DNA of 64,000 nt. Source: Pseudorasbora parva. Taxonomy: Eukaryota; Chordata; Actinopteri; Cypriniformes; Gobionidae. The stretch is taken from NCBI RefSeq assembly GCF_024679245.1, contig NC_090179.1, forward strand, positions 7,317,327 through 7,381,326, read 5' to 3'. Below, in pieces: positions 23,218 through 33,084 of this stretch (the first letter of the stretch is position 1; each line of letters begins with the position of its first letter). The notes beneath the pieces are model-generated. The model saw only the letters and a list, made by a program, of their open reading frames with translations, did no database searches and had not been told where the DNA came from. The position numbers and the translations under genes were made by a program.

Positions 23218-25797
23218 CACTGTAAAAAAAACTACAAAAAACTGTTATTTTTACAGGAAAATGCTGGCAGCTGTGGTTACCAGAGAATTATGAAACTATG
23301 CGCACTATGAAATTCAAAATTAAGTCTGTGGTTAGAGGAGGCACAGTTTTTTTTTCTTCATTTTTATTAAAAATAAATAGAAAACCAGTAAGTATTACAT
23401 TAAAATGTAAAGCATAAAATGTATGTATGTAAACTGCATATACATTTTCAATGCATTTAGATTATTTTTACATAGACAAATTAATAAACTAAAGATGATT
23501 AATATATGCCAGTTATACGTAAATGAAACAGTTAGGAATTATGTAAAAGTACACAGAAAAACACCCATGTTAAATTAACACTTCCTAGTGTTTATGTGTA
23601 TGCTCACTACTGAGTTAAAGTACCATTGAAGCAGTGTTGAAGTTAATGAGATAATTAATTGATGATTGAACATTAATGATGAACACCTGATGATAATGAG
23701 CAGAATCACTGAAGGAAAGAGAAACACGAGAACTACAGCTGACTTCAGCCACAGCTGTAGATGAAATCAACTGAAGATAAAAGAAGACATTAAATCTCTG
23801 AAGATCCCATCAGAGGATTAAATAACTCCACAAACAACATTACCAGCTTCATGCATTACTAACCAAACTGATTTTATTGTTGTAATTTATGTTTTAATTA
23901 AAATAATAGTTTTATATGAAGTCACCATGATGGTGAGCAGTGTTTGCTTTAGTTGGGCTCTTGACCCTTGACTCTCCAACATTAGATTTCTGGCTGCTTT
24001 AACTGTGTTTGTAAAGCACTTTTGTTATGGCATGGAAAGTCAAAAAACCATGGCCAGGTGATTTGGCTCTTCAATGATGATTATATTAATCATCATGTAG
24101 TGGCTGAATCACTAAACTCTTTCAGATTCTAATGCTCTGGTTATGGAGGTAATGTGTTAATTGTGTAGCATGCGTAATAAAAGCCATGTGGTTTACATTA
24201 TAAACTCATGCATTGTTGTGGCAATCAAACAACTTGCAGGACCAAAAAAAAGGTTTAATCTATGGCATTATTTAGACAAACACAGACATCAAGAATCAGT
24301 GTTTGCATCTCTACAATGGTGACAAAAAAAAAAAAAAAAAACACAATTCAGATGCATAATTTATTCATGCCGCAATGCATGCTGGGACTCATTGGAGAGT
24401 TTTGATTGGTGGTACCCAGCATGCACTGCAGCATTAAGCTTTTCATTGATTGTCACCATTGTTGAGATTCATACACTGATTCTTGATATCTGTTTGTGTC
24501 TAATGTTTGCTATAGATTAAAACCTTTTGTGCACTATTTTTTTTAAATTCTGCATATTAGATTGCCACGACAGCGCTCATGCTATAGAATCAACTGGCCA
24601 CTATTATGATTAAACAAAATTAATAACACATAAACAGAGTCTTAGACTCTGAACAAGACCAGTGATCACTAGATGATGATTATATAATCATGAACAAAGA
24701 GACAAATCATCTGACCATGTGTTTTCTTGGCTTTCCATGCTGTAACTAAAGTGCTTTATAAACACAGTTAAAGCAGCCAGAAAACTAATGTTGGAGAGTC
24801 AAGGGTCAAGAGCCCAACTTAAAGCAAACACTTCTCACCATCATGGTGACTTCAAATAAAACTATTATTTTCAATCAAACATCAACATCCACAGAAATAA
24901 AATCAGTCTGGTTGGTAATGTGTGAAGCTGGTAATGCTGTTTGTGGAGTTGTTTAATCCTCCTCTGATGAGATCTTCAGAGATTTAATGTCTTCTTTTAT
25001 CTTCAGTTGATTTCATCTACAGCTGTGGCTGAAGTCAGCTCTAGTTCTTGTGTTTCTCTGTCCTTCAGTGATTGTGCTTATTATCATCAGGTGTTCATCA
25101 TTAATGCTCAATCATCTCTTAATTATCTCATTAACTTCAACACTGCTTCAATGGTACTTTAACTCATTAGTGAGCACACACATGAACACTAGGAAGTGTT
25201 CATTTAACGTTTCATTTATAAATGATTTACAAATAAGATTTTTATTACTGATTCTTAGATAGTGATTCTTAGTAAGTTGATTAATTTGTTTGTTAAAATT
25301 ACATAATCCAAATGCATGGAACATTTATATGCAATACAAATACATGTTTAGACATTTTTTAAATGCATAAACGTGTAAAGTGACTTACATTTTTAAGATT
25401 AACAAAAATTGTCAACAATATTTGCATGTCAAATTAACAAACTAGTTTTTACAGTATTTTCTCAAAAAACGTACTGGTTTTTAATACCAATATTTGTAGT
25501 TTTATCAAATAAAATTTTATTATAATCACATGTTGTAAATATAACAAAATATTCTGTTTAATAGTTTACAAAATGTCACTGTGATTCAAACAAAAAATAT
25601 ATATGCTTTTGGGTTTTCTATAATTTTCTTTTGGGATTTTACATTGTTTTTCTGTAAATTTCACGGGCATAAGGTTAGATCTATTGCAGTTATTCACCGT
25701 ATATAGTAAGGAAACTTTGTGTTAACCAAATAACAGTTTTTAACTGTAGCATTTTTACAACCTTTGACCGTTAAAATCACGATCATTTTTTACAGTG
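23218..25797. mobile_element. Fold-back element Q2, both ends intact
   Basis: 2.58 kb from cactgtaaaaaaaactac to cattttttacagtg with TA on both sides. The arms (about 23,580-24,390 and 24,395-25,205) are inverted copies; matching pairs include cttcctagtgtttatgtg and catgaacactaggaag, actacagctgacttcagc and gctgaagtcagctctagt, ttgggctcttgacccttg and caagggtcaagagccc. The centre is the cgcaatgcatgctgggac ... gtacccagcatgcactgc hairpin. Outer parts (23,218-23,560 and 25,210-25,797) are not mirror images. No protein is encoded. Confidence 0.8.
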
Positions 25798-25974
25798 TAT
25801 GTCAATGACAGGCAGCATTTGTGGTCCACACGGATTCCCTGTTCCAACACCTTAGATTCGTCAGTTTGATTCAGTCAGCATAATTTATTTACATTTATTT
25901 TATTTTCATTCAGACACGTTTTGAACACGTAACTCCATCCCTTCCCTAAACTTACCCATTTGTGTATTATAAAA

Positions 25975-26266
25975 AACGCTTCGGTTACTAATATAACCTC
26001 GGTTCCCTGAGAAGAGGGAACGAGTATTGCGTTTGCTAACGCTATGGGCAGTTCCTTTCCTCGAGATATTGAAGCCAAATTTTTATCCTAAAAATTACCT
26101 TATAACATGCAGTGCAGCTGCACAGCTCTCAGCAGGAAGCTGCTGCGTGCTGATTGGCTGTGCCGCTGCAACTGCAGCAACCTATGGCGAGGCTGCTGGG
26201 CTGGACGGACCAATCAGGTCCTACTAAATTCCCGCCACAAGGGGCAACAGAATTAGCATAGCATAG
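25975..26266 (-). repeat. DIRS copy 1 inverted terminal repeat (element 3' side)
   Basis: It contains cttcggttactaatataacc, gagaagagggaacgag, tgctaacgctatgggcag, gcagctgcacagctctcag and ttcccgccacaaggggcaac. It is the inverse of 30,843-31,107 except for about 50 bp of end-specific sequence. Confidence 0.9.
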
Positions 26267-26267
26267 C

Positions 26268-26368
26268 AATACTCGTTCCCTCTTCTCAGGGAACCGAGGT
26301 TACGTTAGTAACCAAAGCGTTCCCTTTCGAGAGTTCTCTCGTATTGCGTTTGCTAACGCTATGGGGAA
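26268..26368 (-). repeat. DIRS copy 1 internal complementary region
   Basis: The stretch reads cctcttctcagggaaccgag, then gttagtaaccaaagcg, then ccctttcgagagttctctcg. Its first half is the inverse of the element's outer end at 25,975-26,030 and its second half the inverse of the opposite outer end at 31,079-31,107. Joining the complements of both termini is the diagnostic DIRS feature used to template closure of the circular intermediate. Confidence 0.9.
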
Positions 26369-26527
26369 CTAATGCAAAACGCCGTGCTTGCTCACAGGCT
26401 CTGAAGCCCGGATCTTCTTGTATCTATGTACAATAATAATGAATGACTAGATAATGAGTCATATAGGGAATGCTTATGACTTATACAATATTTATAGGCC
26501 AGACTATCGAGCCTAAGGGTCAATGTA

Positions 26528-27560
26528 TTACACAGCAAGGAGCCCAGCCTGTAAGGCAGGGACATCCAAATTATAAAATCTGATAAAAGTGGACGGTGAG
26601 GCCCAGCCTGCCACCGCGCAGATATCATTCAGGGAGATACCAGTAGACCAAGCCCACGAAGAGGCCATGCTTCTAGTAGAATGGGCTTTGATGCCTATCG
26701 GGCAGCTGAGATTTTCAGACTCATAAGCCAGCTAATAGCATCCACTATCCATCGTGACGAGGTCTGCTTTGTGACCGCGCACCCGCGGGTACGGCCGCCA
26801 AAGCACACAAAGAGCTGTTCGGTTTGCCTGAAAGCAGCGGAACGCTCTATGTAAATTCTCAGCGCTCTGAGAAATAATTCGCTTAAAATTAGCGTCCTCC
26901 TCATCTGACGATGATGAGAGTGCTACAAGTGAAATTACCTGTGCCCTGAACCGAGTTGAGAGCACCTTAGGTACATATCCATGTCTTGGTTTGAGGACGA
27001 CTTTAGAATCGTTTGGCCCAAATTCCAGACAAGATGCGCTCACTGAGAGCGTGTGCAGGTCGCCCACTCACTTAACTGATTCGATCGCTAGCAGAAAAGC
27101 GGTCTTGAGTGACAGATGCTTTAAGCTCACAGAATGCAGAGGCTCGAATGTTGAGCCCTTCATAGCCTGCAGGACCGTGGACAGGTCCCATACAGGGACT
27201 GAACGGGGGCGAGGTGGGTGCAGCCTTCTAGCCCCTTTAAGGATTCCCCAATGACAGTCCATTCACTTGAATATGGTGTGCTGCTATAGCGACCACATAG
27301 ACTTTGAGCGTGGAGGGGGAACGACCCGCGTCCAGTAGCCCTTGTAAAAAATTGAACACTTCTGACACTTCACAATTATGTGGGGTCAGGTTTCTTGTTT
27401 TACACCAGCCCGAAAAGACTGACCATTCGCCTGAATAGAGCCGCCTGGTTGCGGGGGCTCTAGCTTTAGTAATAGTGTTTAATACATTTTCAGAGAGGTT
27501 CTCATGTACCCGTTGATGGGCCAGACATGAAGCGCCCATAGATCGGGACGGGGATGCCAG
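26528..27560 (-). pseudogene. DIRS copy 1 tyrosine recombinase
   Basis: The N-terminal SAM-like, core-binding domain is readable from about 27,458 (APATRRLYSGEWSVFSGWC ... SPSTLKVYVVAIAAHH). The catalytic domain follows in other frames: SVKRVGDLHTLSVSASCLEF supplies the first catalytic Arg near 27,060, AHSTRSMASSWAW (about 26,645-26,684) the His-X-X-Arg box, and FIRFYNLDVPALQ the nucleophile Tyr at 26,573-26,575, just before the stop at 26,528. The recombinase would integrate the circular DNA intermediate. Frame changes around 27,240 and 26,690 break it, although the RHRY residues are still recognisable. Confidence 0.85.
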
Positions 27561-27639
27561 ATCTGCCGTTTCGCCTGCATAAGGAGGTCTCTCCTCAGCG
27601 GAATAGGCCACGGAGCTGTATCTGACATCTGACTCAGCA

Positions 27640-29409
27640 GTGAGAACCATGGTTGATTCCTTCAAAGCGGGGCTATTAAAAGCACAGCGCACTTGTTCTC
27701 CCTGATTCTGTCTATGACCTGAGGTAACATTGAGACTGGGGGAAAGGCATATAGAGGGAGGTTGGGCCATTCGTGGGCCAACGCAACCTTGTGCTTGGAG
27801 AAATATGTTAGGCATTGAGCATTGTCTTGTGAGGCGAAAATATCCACTTTTGCCTTCCCAAACCGGCCCCAAATTGTCTGAATCGTAAGTGGGTGGAGAG
27901 ACCACCCTGCTGGGGACACTTTGTCTCTGGACAGCATGTCTGGACCCAAATTCAGAATGCCTGGCACGTGAGTCGCTCTCAGCGAGCTCAGGTTGCGCTC
28001 TGCCCATATTAGGACTTTCCGCCATTGCTTGCAGATCGATTGATCTTAGACCACCCTGGCGATTTATATAGGCTACCACCGACCTGCTGTCTGTTCGGAC
28101 TAGGACATGGTGGTGCTTTATGTACGGAAGGAAAGCTCTTAGCGATAACGTGACCGCTTTCATCTCTAGACAGTTTATGTGAAGGCTCTTCTCCGAGTCT
28201 GACCAGAGACCGGAGACCGGCCTGCCCTTGTGAAGGGCTCCCCAACCTAGGTTGGATGCGTCTGTCGAGATAACTTTCCACTTCGTAACAGTGCCCAAGC
28301 TCATGCCCGTTCGATACCAGATGGGATTTTTCCAAGGAGCCAGAGACAACATACAGCTGTGGTCTACCTTTATTTGTAATCGGCCCGAGAGCCATGCATG
28401 AACTGGAATGCGGCGATTCAGCCAGCGCTGTAGCGGGCGCATGTGTAACAGTCAGAGAACTGGTGCCGCCGAGGCCATGAGACCCAATATCCTCTGAAAG
28501 TGTTTGAGAGGAATGAGTGCACCGGACCTGAAAAAACCCACTCGGTTCTGAACAGAGAGCGTGCGCTGTGATGTCAGTCACGCGTTCATCTGCAGTGAGT
28601 CCAATACTTTTCCCGGAAACGAAATGTTTTGTGTGGGAGACAGTGAGCTCTTTGCTACGTTGATTATGAGGCCCAAGCATTGTAAATGGTTGAGAAGCCA
28701 AGATCTGTTGTTTGTAGTAATTGTAACTCTGACTGAGCTACTATGAGCCAGTCCTCGAGATAGTTGATTCTCATTCCCCGAAGCCTCAGCGGTGATAACG
28801 CCGCTTCTATGCACTTCGTAAACATGTGGGGAGCTAGAGATAGACCAAAGGGTAGCGGTATGCTTTCCCCTCGAAGGCGAATCTCAAGAAAGGCCTGTGA
28901 TGAGGGGCTATCTGTATATGGAAATAGGCATTCTCTAGATCCAAAGTGAAAAACCAATCTCCCGGGCGAATGTGCGCGAGGATTTGTTTCGTTTTCAACA
29001 TTCTGAACGGGCACTTCATAAGGGCTTTGTTCAAATGTCTGAGGTCTAGGATGGGTCTGAGACCACAGTCCTTTTTTGGTACAAGGAAATAATGACTGTA
29101 AAAGCCCGACTCGCTCTGTGAGGGGTGTACGGCTTCCACCGCCCCTTTTGTTAACAGTTTTGCTATCTCGGTTCGAAGCACGTGACTTATGTCGCTTCTC
29201 ACCGTTGTCTCTTCCACGGTGCGAAAGCACGGTGGTCTGCGAGCAAACTGTAGCGAGTAACCTTGTTTTATTATGTTCAACTCCCATTTTGAAATGGCGC
29301 TTATGAGGGAATTGTTTCCCGCCACCTGAGTACAGGGGGCTGGGGAATATGTGATATTAGTGTTTGTGTATAGGCGAGCGCGTTTGAGCTGTGAGGATAG
29401 TGCTTCCAA
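27640..29409 (-). pseudogene. DIRS copy 1 reverse transcriptase-RNase H
   Basis: The RT fingers and palm are readable from 29,409 (SHYFLVPKKDCGLRPILDLR, LNKALMKCPFRMLKTKQIL, FFTLDLENAYFHIQIAP with the first catalytic Asp). A frame change near 28,835 leads to APHMFTKCIEAALSPLRLRG and NYLEDWLIVAQS, where the usual YLDD box reads YLED (28,751-28,762). RNase H follows at about 28,300-28,000 with VISTDASNLGWG, INCLEMKAV and VRTDSRSVVAYINRQGG, supplying the acidic residues. Another frame carries the DIRS-specific tail MLSRDKVSPAGWSLHP and KVDIFASQDNAQCLTYF (27,967-27,662). Several shifts and the Asp-to-Glu change make it inactive. Confidence 0.88.
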
Positions 29410-29449
29410 CCACCTGAGTGCAGGGAGCTAGGGAACATGGGAGTGATTG

Positions 29450-30641
29450 GGATTGTCCGTGATTGGTTCCGTGAACCCAACCACGGAGGGACCAAATAGT
29501 CCTGAAGGCGCCATAGGCGCGTCTAGAAAAGCGGGCTTGTCCGAGTCTTTCATCTCAGTTAGGTTGAGCCACAAATGGCGCTCCTACACCGTCAGGTTGG
29601 CCATACATCTGTTGATCGCCTGAGCGTTGGTCTTGGTGGCGCGCAGGGCCAAGTCAGTGGCGCCGCGCAGATCCTTCAGGGTCTCGTTATCAGGAACAGA
29701 CTCATCCAGGGAATGGAGGAGTTTGGCCTGGAAGACTTGAAGCACCGCTATGGAGTGAAGTGCTGAGGCCGCCTGGCCGGCGGAGGCATATGCCCGACCG
29801 GCAAGGTTGGAAGAGGTGCGGCAGGCTTTGGAAGGGTGCACAGCCTTTGACTGCCATCCTCTGGCGGAGGGCGGGCAAAGGTGTGCAGCAACGGCTTCCT
29901 CAAGGGGAGGAAGGGCTTGGTATCATTTTTCCTGAGCAGCATCGACCACCGAGAGCGCTGGGGAAAAGGAGGATTTAGCGCGAGAAGAAAATGGCGCCTT
30001 CTGCGACTTAACAAGTTCCTCGTGGACTTCTGGGAAGAAGGGAGCGGGCTTTTGAGTTGACGGCGGTTTTCGAAAAACCACTTCTTCTTGTGGGCTCCTC
30101 GGGTTGCGACCAGTCAATGCCGAGGTCGTCCACGGCCTTTGTGAGCAGGCTTATGAGCTCAGCGTCCACTGAGGTCTTGCCGCCGCTAGCAATCCGCGTC
30201 GAAGAGTATCATGCTCCAAGAGTATCCGACCAGCCGCTTTCAGGTGCAGCAAGAGAAAGGCTGTCATTCTCCTCCTCCTCCGGTCCGCAGAAGGAAACAG
30301 CAGCGGCCGCCAAACGAGGGCAGCCGTGCTGTTCCTCGGCGAACATGACGGGCGATGGCAAGGCACGCGGGGAAATGGCCGGCGTGTGCTCGCCAGAGCC
30401 CTCCGGGGGCCTCTGGTCGCGACGTTTCTTTTTCCGTGGCTCGAAAGGCTGAGAGCAAGGGATCCGGGTCGAAACTGGCGAGCCGAGCCCGAAGGGTCTG
30501 CAGCGCCAGCTCGTCACACTCCGGGCAGCCGCCCTGGTTGAGTGCAGCCTGCGCGTGGTCTCGTCCGAGACAAGTAGTGCAGATGATATGACGATCCTCG
30601 TCCGCAAGAAAACCTCTGCGCGAGGTGCAGGAACGAGGCAT
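29450..30641 (-). pseudogene. DIRS copy 1 gag-like protein
   Basis: The start MPRSCTSRRGFLADEDRHII followed by CTTCLGRDHAQAAL and CPECDELALQTLRARLASF is the usual N-terminus of fish DIRS gag, with a paired Cys motif. A shift at about 30,450 moves the reading to the frame with PPEGSGEHTPAISPRALPSP and AAPESGWSDTLGA, then KPAPFFPEVHEELVKSQKAP (about 30,060-30,000) and, in a further frame, HPSKACRTSSNLAGRAY and VLQVFQAKLLHSLDESVPD to about 29,600. The product would package the RNA. Three frame breaks show that it is a pseudogene. Confidence 0.82.
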
Positions 30642-30842
30642 ATCTGAAAGGTAAGGAAGGTAAAGGATATGTGCCAGATGGCGCAGCTGGAAGACAGGCT
30701 GAAGGCGGGGAGACCGACGTCCTCAGGCTGCAGTTCCGCTGGGTGCGTGTCGACGGCAAGCTTCGATCCAGAGCTCAGCGAGGTAAGTCGCTGAAGAAGA
30801 ATTAATCTGACTAACCTGGCGAGGCAGGGGGTTATATACCCT

Positions 30843-31107
30843 TGGCTATGCTAATTCTGTTGCCCCTTGTGGCGGGAATTTAGTGGGACCTGATTGGTCC
30901 GTCCCGCCCAGCGGCCTCGCCATAGGTTGCTGCAGTTGCAGCGGCACAGCCAATCAGCACGCAACAGCTTCCTGCTGAGAGCTGTGCAGCTGCACTGCGT
31001 GTTATAAGGTAATTTTTAGGATAAAAATTTGGCTTTAATATCTTGAGGAAAGGAATTGCCCATAGCGTTAGCAAAGGCAATACGAGAGAACTCTCGAAAG
31101 GGAACAG
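30843..31107 (-). repeat. DIRS copy 1 inverted terminal repeat (element 5' side)
   Basis: Inverse of 25,975-26,266. It ends with cgagagaactctcgaaaggg, a short palindrome that is repeated in the internal complementary region. The 5' ITR should contain the promoter of the element; a TATA-like word (ttatatacccttgg) lies just outside it at about 30,830. Confidence 0.88.
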
Positions 31108-31974
31108 CATATAACTGCAGGCACAATTTATTCAGAAACTACAACTATTCCAAGTGTTCCGAGGCCAAACGATTGATTTGTGTGAAGAAAATCTTCAAAA
31201 ACGATCACTAATGTTGAGTCCATCTGCGAATATTAATACATTTCAAATATTGCCGCCGGAAGAAACTTCAAATCAGCTTTGACAGCATTGGCTGTTGTAT
31301 GTCACGTGACCAATTGCGTCATTACGTCAGTTTTGATTGTAAAATGGCATTGGCTCTCGTGTGTCTCGTGACCGATCGCATCATGATGAAGAGTCATCTG
31401 TGTCATTTAAATGAGAAAAATGAACGAGTGTGTGTGTGGAGCACGATCATCATTTCAATGATTAAAACATTAAGATCAACTCTGTTCTTTACATGAAGAT
31501 ATCGTATGACTTCAGAATTCAACCTAAGTTAATACTTCTATACCGTTTCTGGTCCATTTTTGAAATAAATAACTGTGCCTGTACATTTATTTGCCTGTTA
31601 TGTGTTTTATATTGTTGATAAGTGGGTAGGTTTAGGGTAGGAGGGGAGTTAGTTGCTCCGAAATATAAAAGTAGGCTATAAATATTCATAAAATCATGTC
31701 TACTTTTACAAATAATTAAATGTGTGTTGGGAATCTGTGTGTGGACCACAGATGCTGCCTGTCATTGACATACATAGGCATCACTTACGTGGACCCATCA
31801 CAGAATTTTCGGCGATTCTGTGAAACTACCACAGATTTGAGTTAAGGGTCAGTGTTGATTTCACGAAATTCTCTGAGACCAGGTTGCTGAAAACATGGTA
31901 AGTCTATCCCTCACAGCCTCGCTTTCATACCCGTCATGACGCTGCTCTGAATAAGGTCCATAGGACAGATTCCA
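31108..31974. other. Interior and right arm of the outer element, then spacer
   Basis: Up to 31,886 this belongs to the TIR element split by DIRS copy 1. There is no open frame of quality. The word ctcgtgtgtctcgtgaccg near 31,355 and an earlier diverged copy (gttgtatgtcacgtgacc, 31,290) form a short direct repeat. Confidence 0.5.
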
Positions 31975-32160
31975 TGCAAGTTGAGACATCAAAGTCCCAA
32001 AGCTGCTCTATTGGATTGTGATCTGGTGACTGTGGACATAATTGGAGTAAAGTGAACTCATTTTCATGTTCAAGAAACCAGTTTGAGATGATTTGCGCTT
32101 TGTGAGATTATCCTGGGTTCGGGCTAGAAGGCATACAGCCATGGCCAGATTTACCAGGAA
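31975..32160 (-). pseudogene. Tc1-like transposase relic (short)
   Basis: On the complement the stretch corresponds to the C-terminal DDE part of the same Tc1 family as the copies at 3367 and 37,131: the phrases attggattgtgatctggtga, tcattttcatgttcaagaaa and ccagtttgagatgatttg parallel 37,355-37,445 closely. Only about 190 bp survive, without TIRs. Confidence 0.75.
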
Positions 32161-32284
32161 TACTAGGTTTAGGTTTGGGGTAGGTGTAGGTGTAGATGTT
32201 AATAAAACACTAATTTAATTTATATTCATTTTATGGCAAGATTTTGCGTCACTTCTCACTGTACATATGTGTCCACAGTACAGG

Positions 32285-32648
32285 GTGTTAAAAGTAACAC
32301 TGAAGCAGTGTTAAAGTTAATGAGATAATTAAGAGATTAATTAATTAATGATTGACCATTAGTGGTGACACTTGATGATTATGATCAGAATCACTGAAGA
32401 ACAGAGAAACACAAGAACTACAACTGACTTCAGCCACAGCCTTAGATGAAATCAACTGAAGATAAAAAGAAGACATTAAGGATTAAACAACTTCACAAAC
32501 AGCATCACCAGCTTCACACATTACTAACCATACTGACTTTATTTCTGTCAGACGACTACAGAAGCTCTTATTGACAATTCATATATTTTTTTAAGATAAG
32601 AGAATTAAGATATTTTTTTTGAAAATAATAGTTTAGTTTGAAGTCACC
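32285..32648 (+). repeat. Fragment of a Q-like fold-back element, left part
   Basis: Phrases actgaagcagtgttaaagtt, aatgagataattaag, cagaatcactgaagaacag and ctgacttcagccacagc parallel 23,630-23,920 in Q2. It ends with gaagtcacc where the gypsy 3' LTR begins; the same gaagtcacc continues with atgatggtgagc in Q2. Confidence 0.7.
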
Positions 32649-33084
32649 TGTTACAAACAGAGATGACACAGAGAACTAGAGACAGTGAAACACAGAGTTT
32701 ATTAACACAACCAGGAGGAGAACGGAAGAGGTGAGTGCTGGCAAGTAGGATCCAAGGGGAGTGACACAAGGGTAATATGATACGTTTCTGTTGTAGGTGT
32801 TTGGCGGATTGGCAGAATGGAGAGATGGAGACAAGGAGCCAGGAGACAAGACGTGGAGACACTCGGGAGACAAGGAGACAGAGGTAAGCATGCAGTTGAG
32901 TCCGTAGAAGCAAGCATCAGCAGTAGCATGTGCAAACGAGACCGGAGAGTGACTGAGAGAATGTTCAGGGTTTAAGTGCAGGTGGTGATTGGCGTGCTGA
33001 TGATGTGCAGGTGTGTGCAATCAGTATTCTGGTGTTTGTGAGCATTGTGTCTGGGAGAGGGTGGAGCCTGACATGCTTGTAACA
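32649..33084 (-). repeat. LTR of gypsy copy 1 (3' LTR)
   Basis: 436 bp bounded by perfect inverted ends TGTTACAA (minus strand start at 33,084) and TTGTAACA. On the minus strand it is immediately preceded by a polypurine tract (gtaggggggtaa at 33,085-33,096), which primes plus-strand synthesis. No second LTR is found upstream of the element, so the 5' part is lost. Confidence 0.9.

Larger units (their letters stand above)
18676..25797. mobile_element. 7.1-kb tandem array of palindromic and fold-back elements (P-Q-P-Q)
   Basis: The array begins cactgtaaaaaaaatccc and ends cattttttacagtg, with TA immediately outside on both sides (18,674-18,675 and 25,798-25,799). Joining the flanks at one TA restores the outer element (cctatgTAtgtcaatgac). 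Two related units of about 3.5 kb follow each other, separated by ttagagtg-TA-cactgt at 22,278-22,279. Each unit has a short palindromic part (P) and a long fold-back part (Q). No transposase is encoded; open frames inside are short. Confidence 0.8.
25975..31107 (-). mobile_element. DIRS-type tyrosine-recombinase retrotransposon, copy 1
   Basis: A 5.1-kb element read on the minus strand in the order gag (about 30.64-29.45 kb), RT-RNase H (29.41-27.64 kb) and tyrosine recombinase (27.5-26.53 kb). It has split inverted terminal repeats (30,843-31,107 and 25,975-26,266) and an internal complementary region next to the 3' ITR. This is the DIRS1 plan: replication through a circular intermediate closed using the internal region and integration by the recombinase without an integrase. 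All domains are present but shifted between frames, so the copy is dead. It lies inside the outer element at 18,558-31,886; flanks ...tgtgtattataaaa and catataactgcagg show no target duplication, as expected for the family. Confidence 0.93.
18558..31886. mobile_element. Outer TIR-bounded element, split by two large insertions
   Basis: The left arm (18,558-18,675, continuing at 25,800-25,970) and right arm (about 31,600-31,886, inverted) match. Shared phrases are aacctgatctcacag versus cagcaacctggtctcagag, aaatctgtggtagtttcac, gaatcgccgaaaattc, gatgcctatgta, tgtcaatgacaggcagcat, and a G/C-rich block with gtgggtaggtttaggg. The left arm is cut at a TA by the fold-back array. The middle is cut by DIRS copy 1. 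Without both insertions the element is about 1.1 kb with TIRs of roughly 290 bp and no coding frame. The superfamily is not assigned. Confidence 0.75.

Noticed and set aside
26027..26227. Open frame in the DIRS ITR, also repeated at 30,880-31,110
   Set aside because: The same inverted sequence is read twice because it is an ITR; it is not a gene.
29575..30591. Several plus-strand open frames opposite DIRS gag
   Set aside because: They are antisense shadows of the GC-rich gag sequence.
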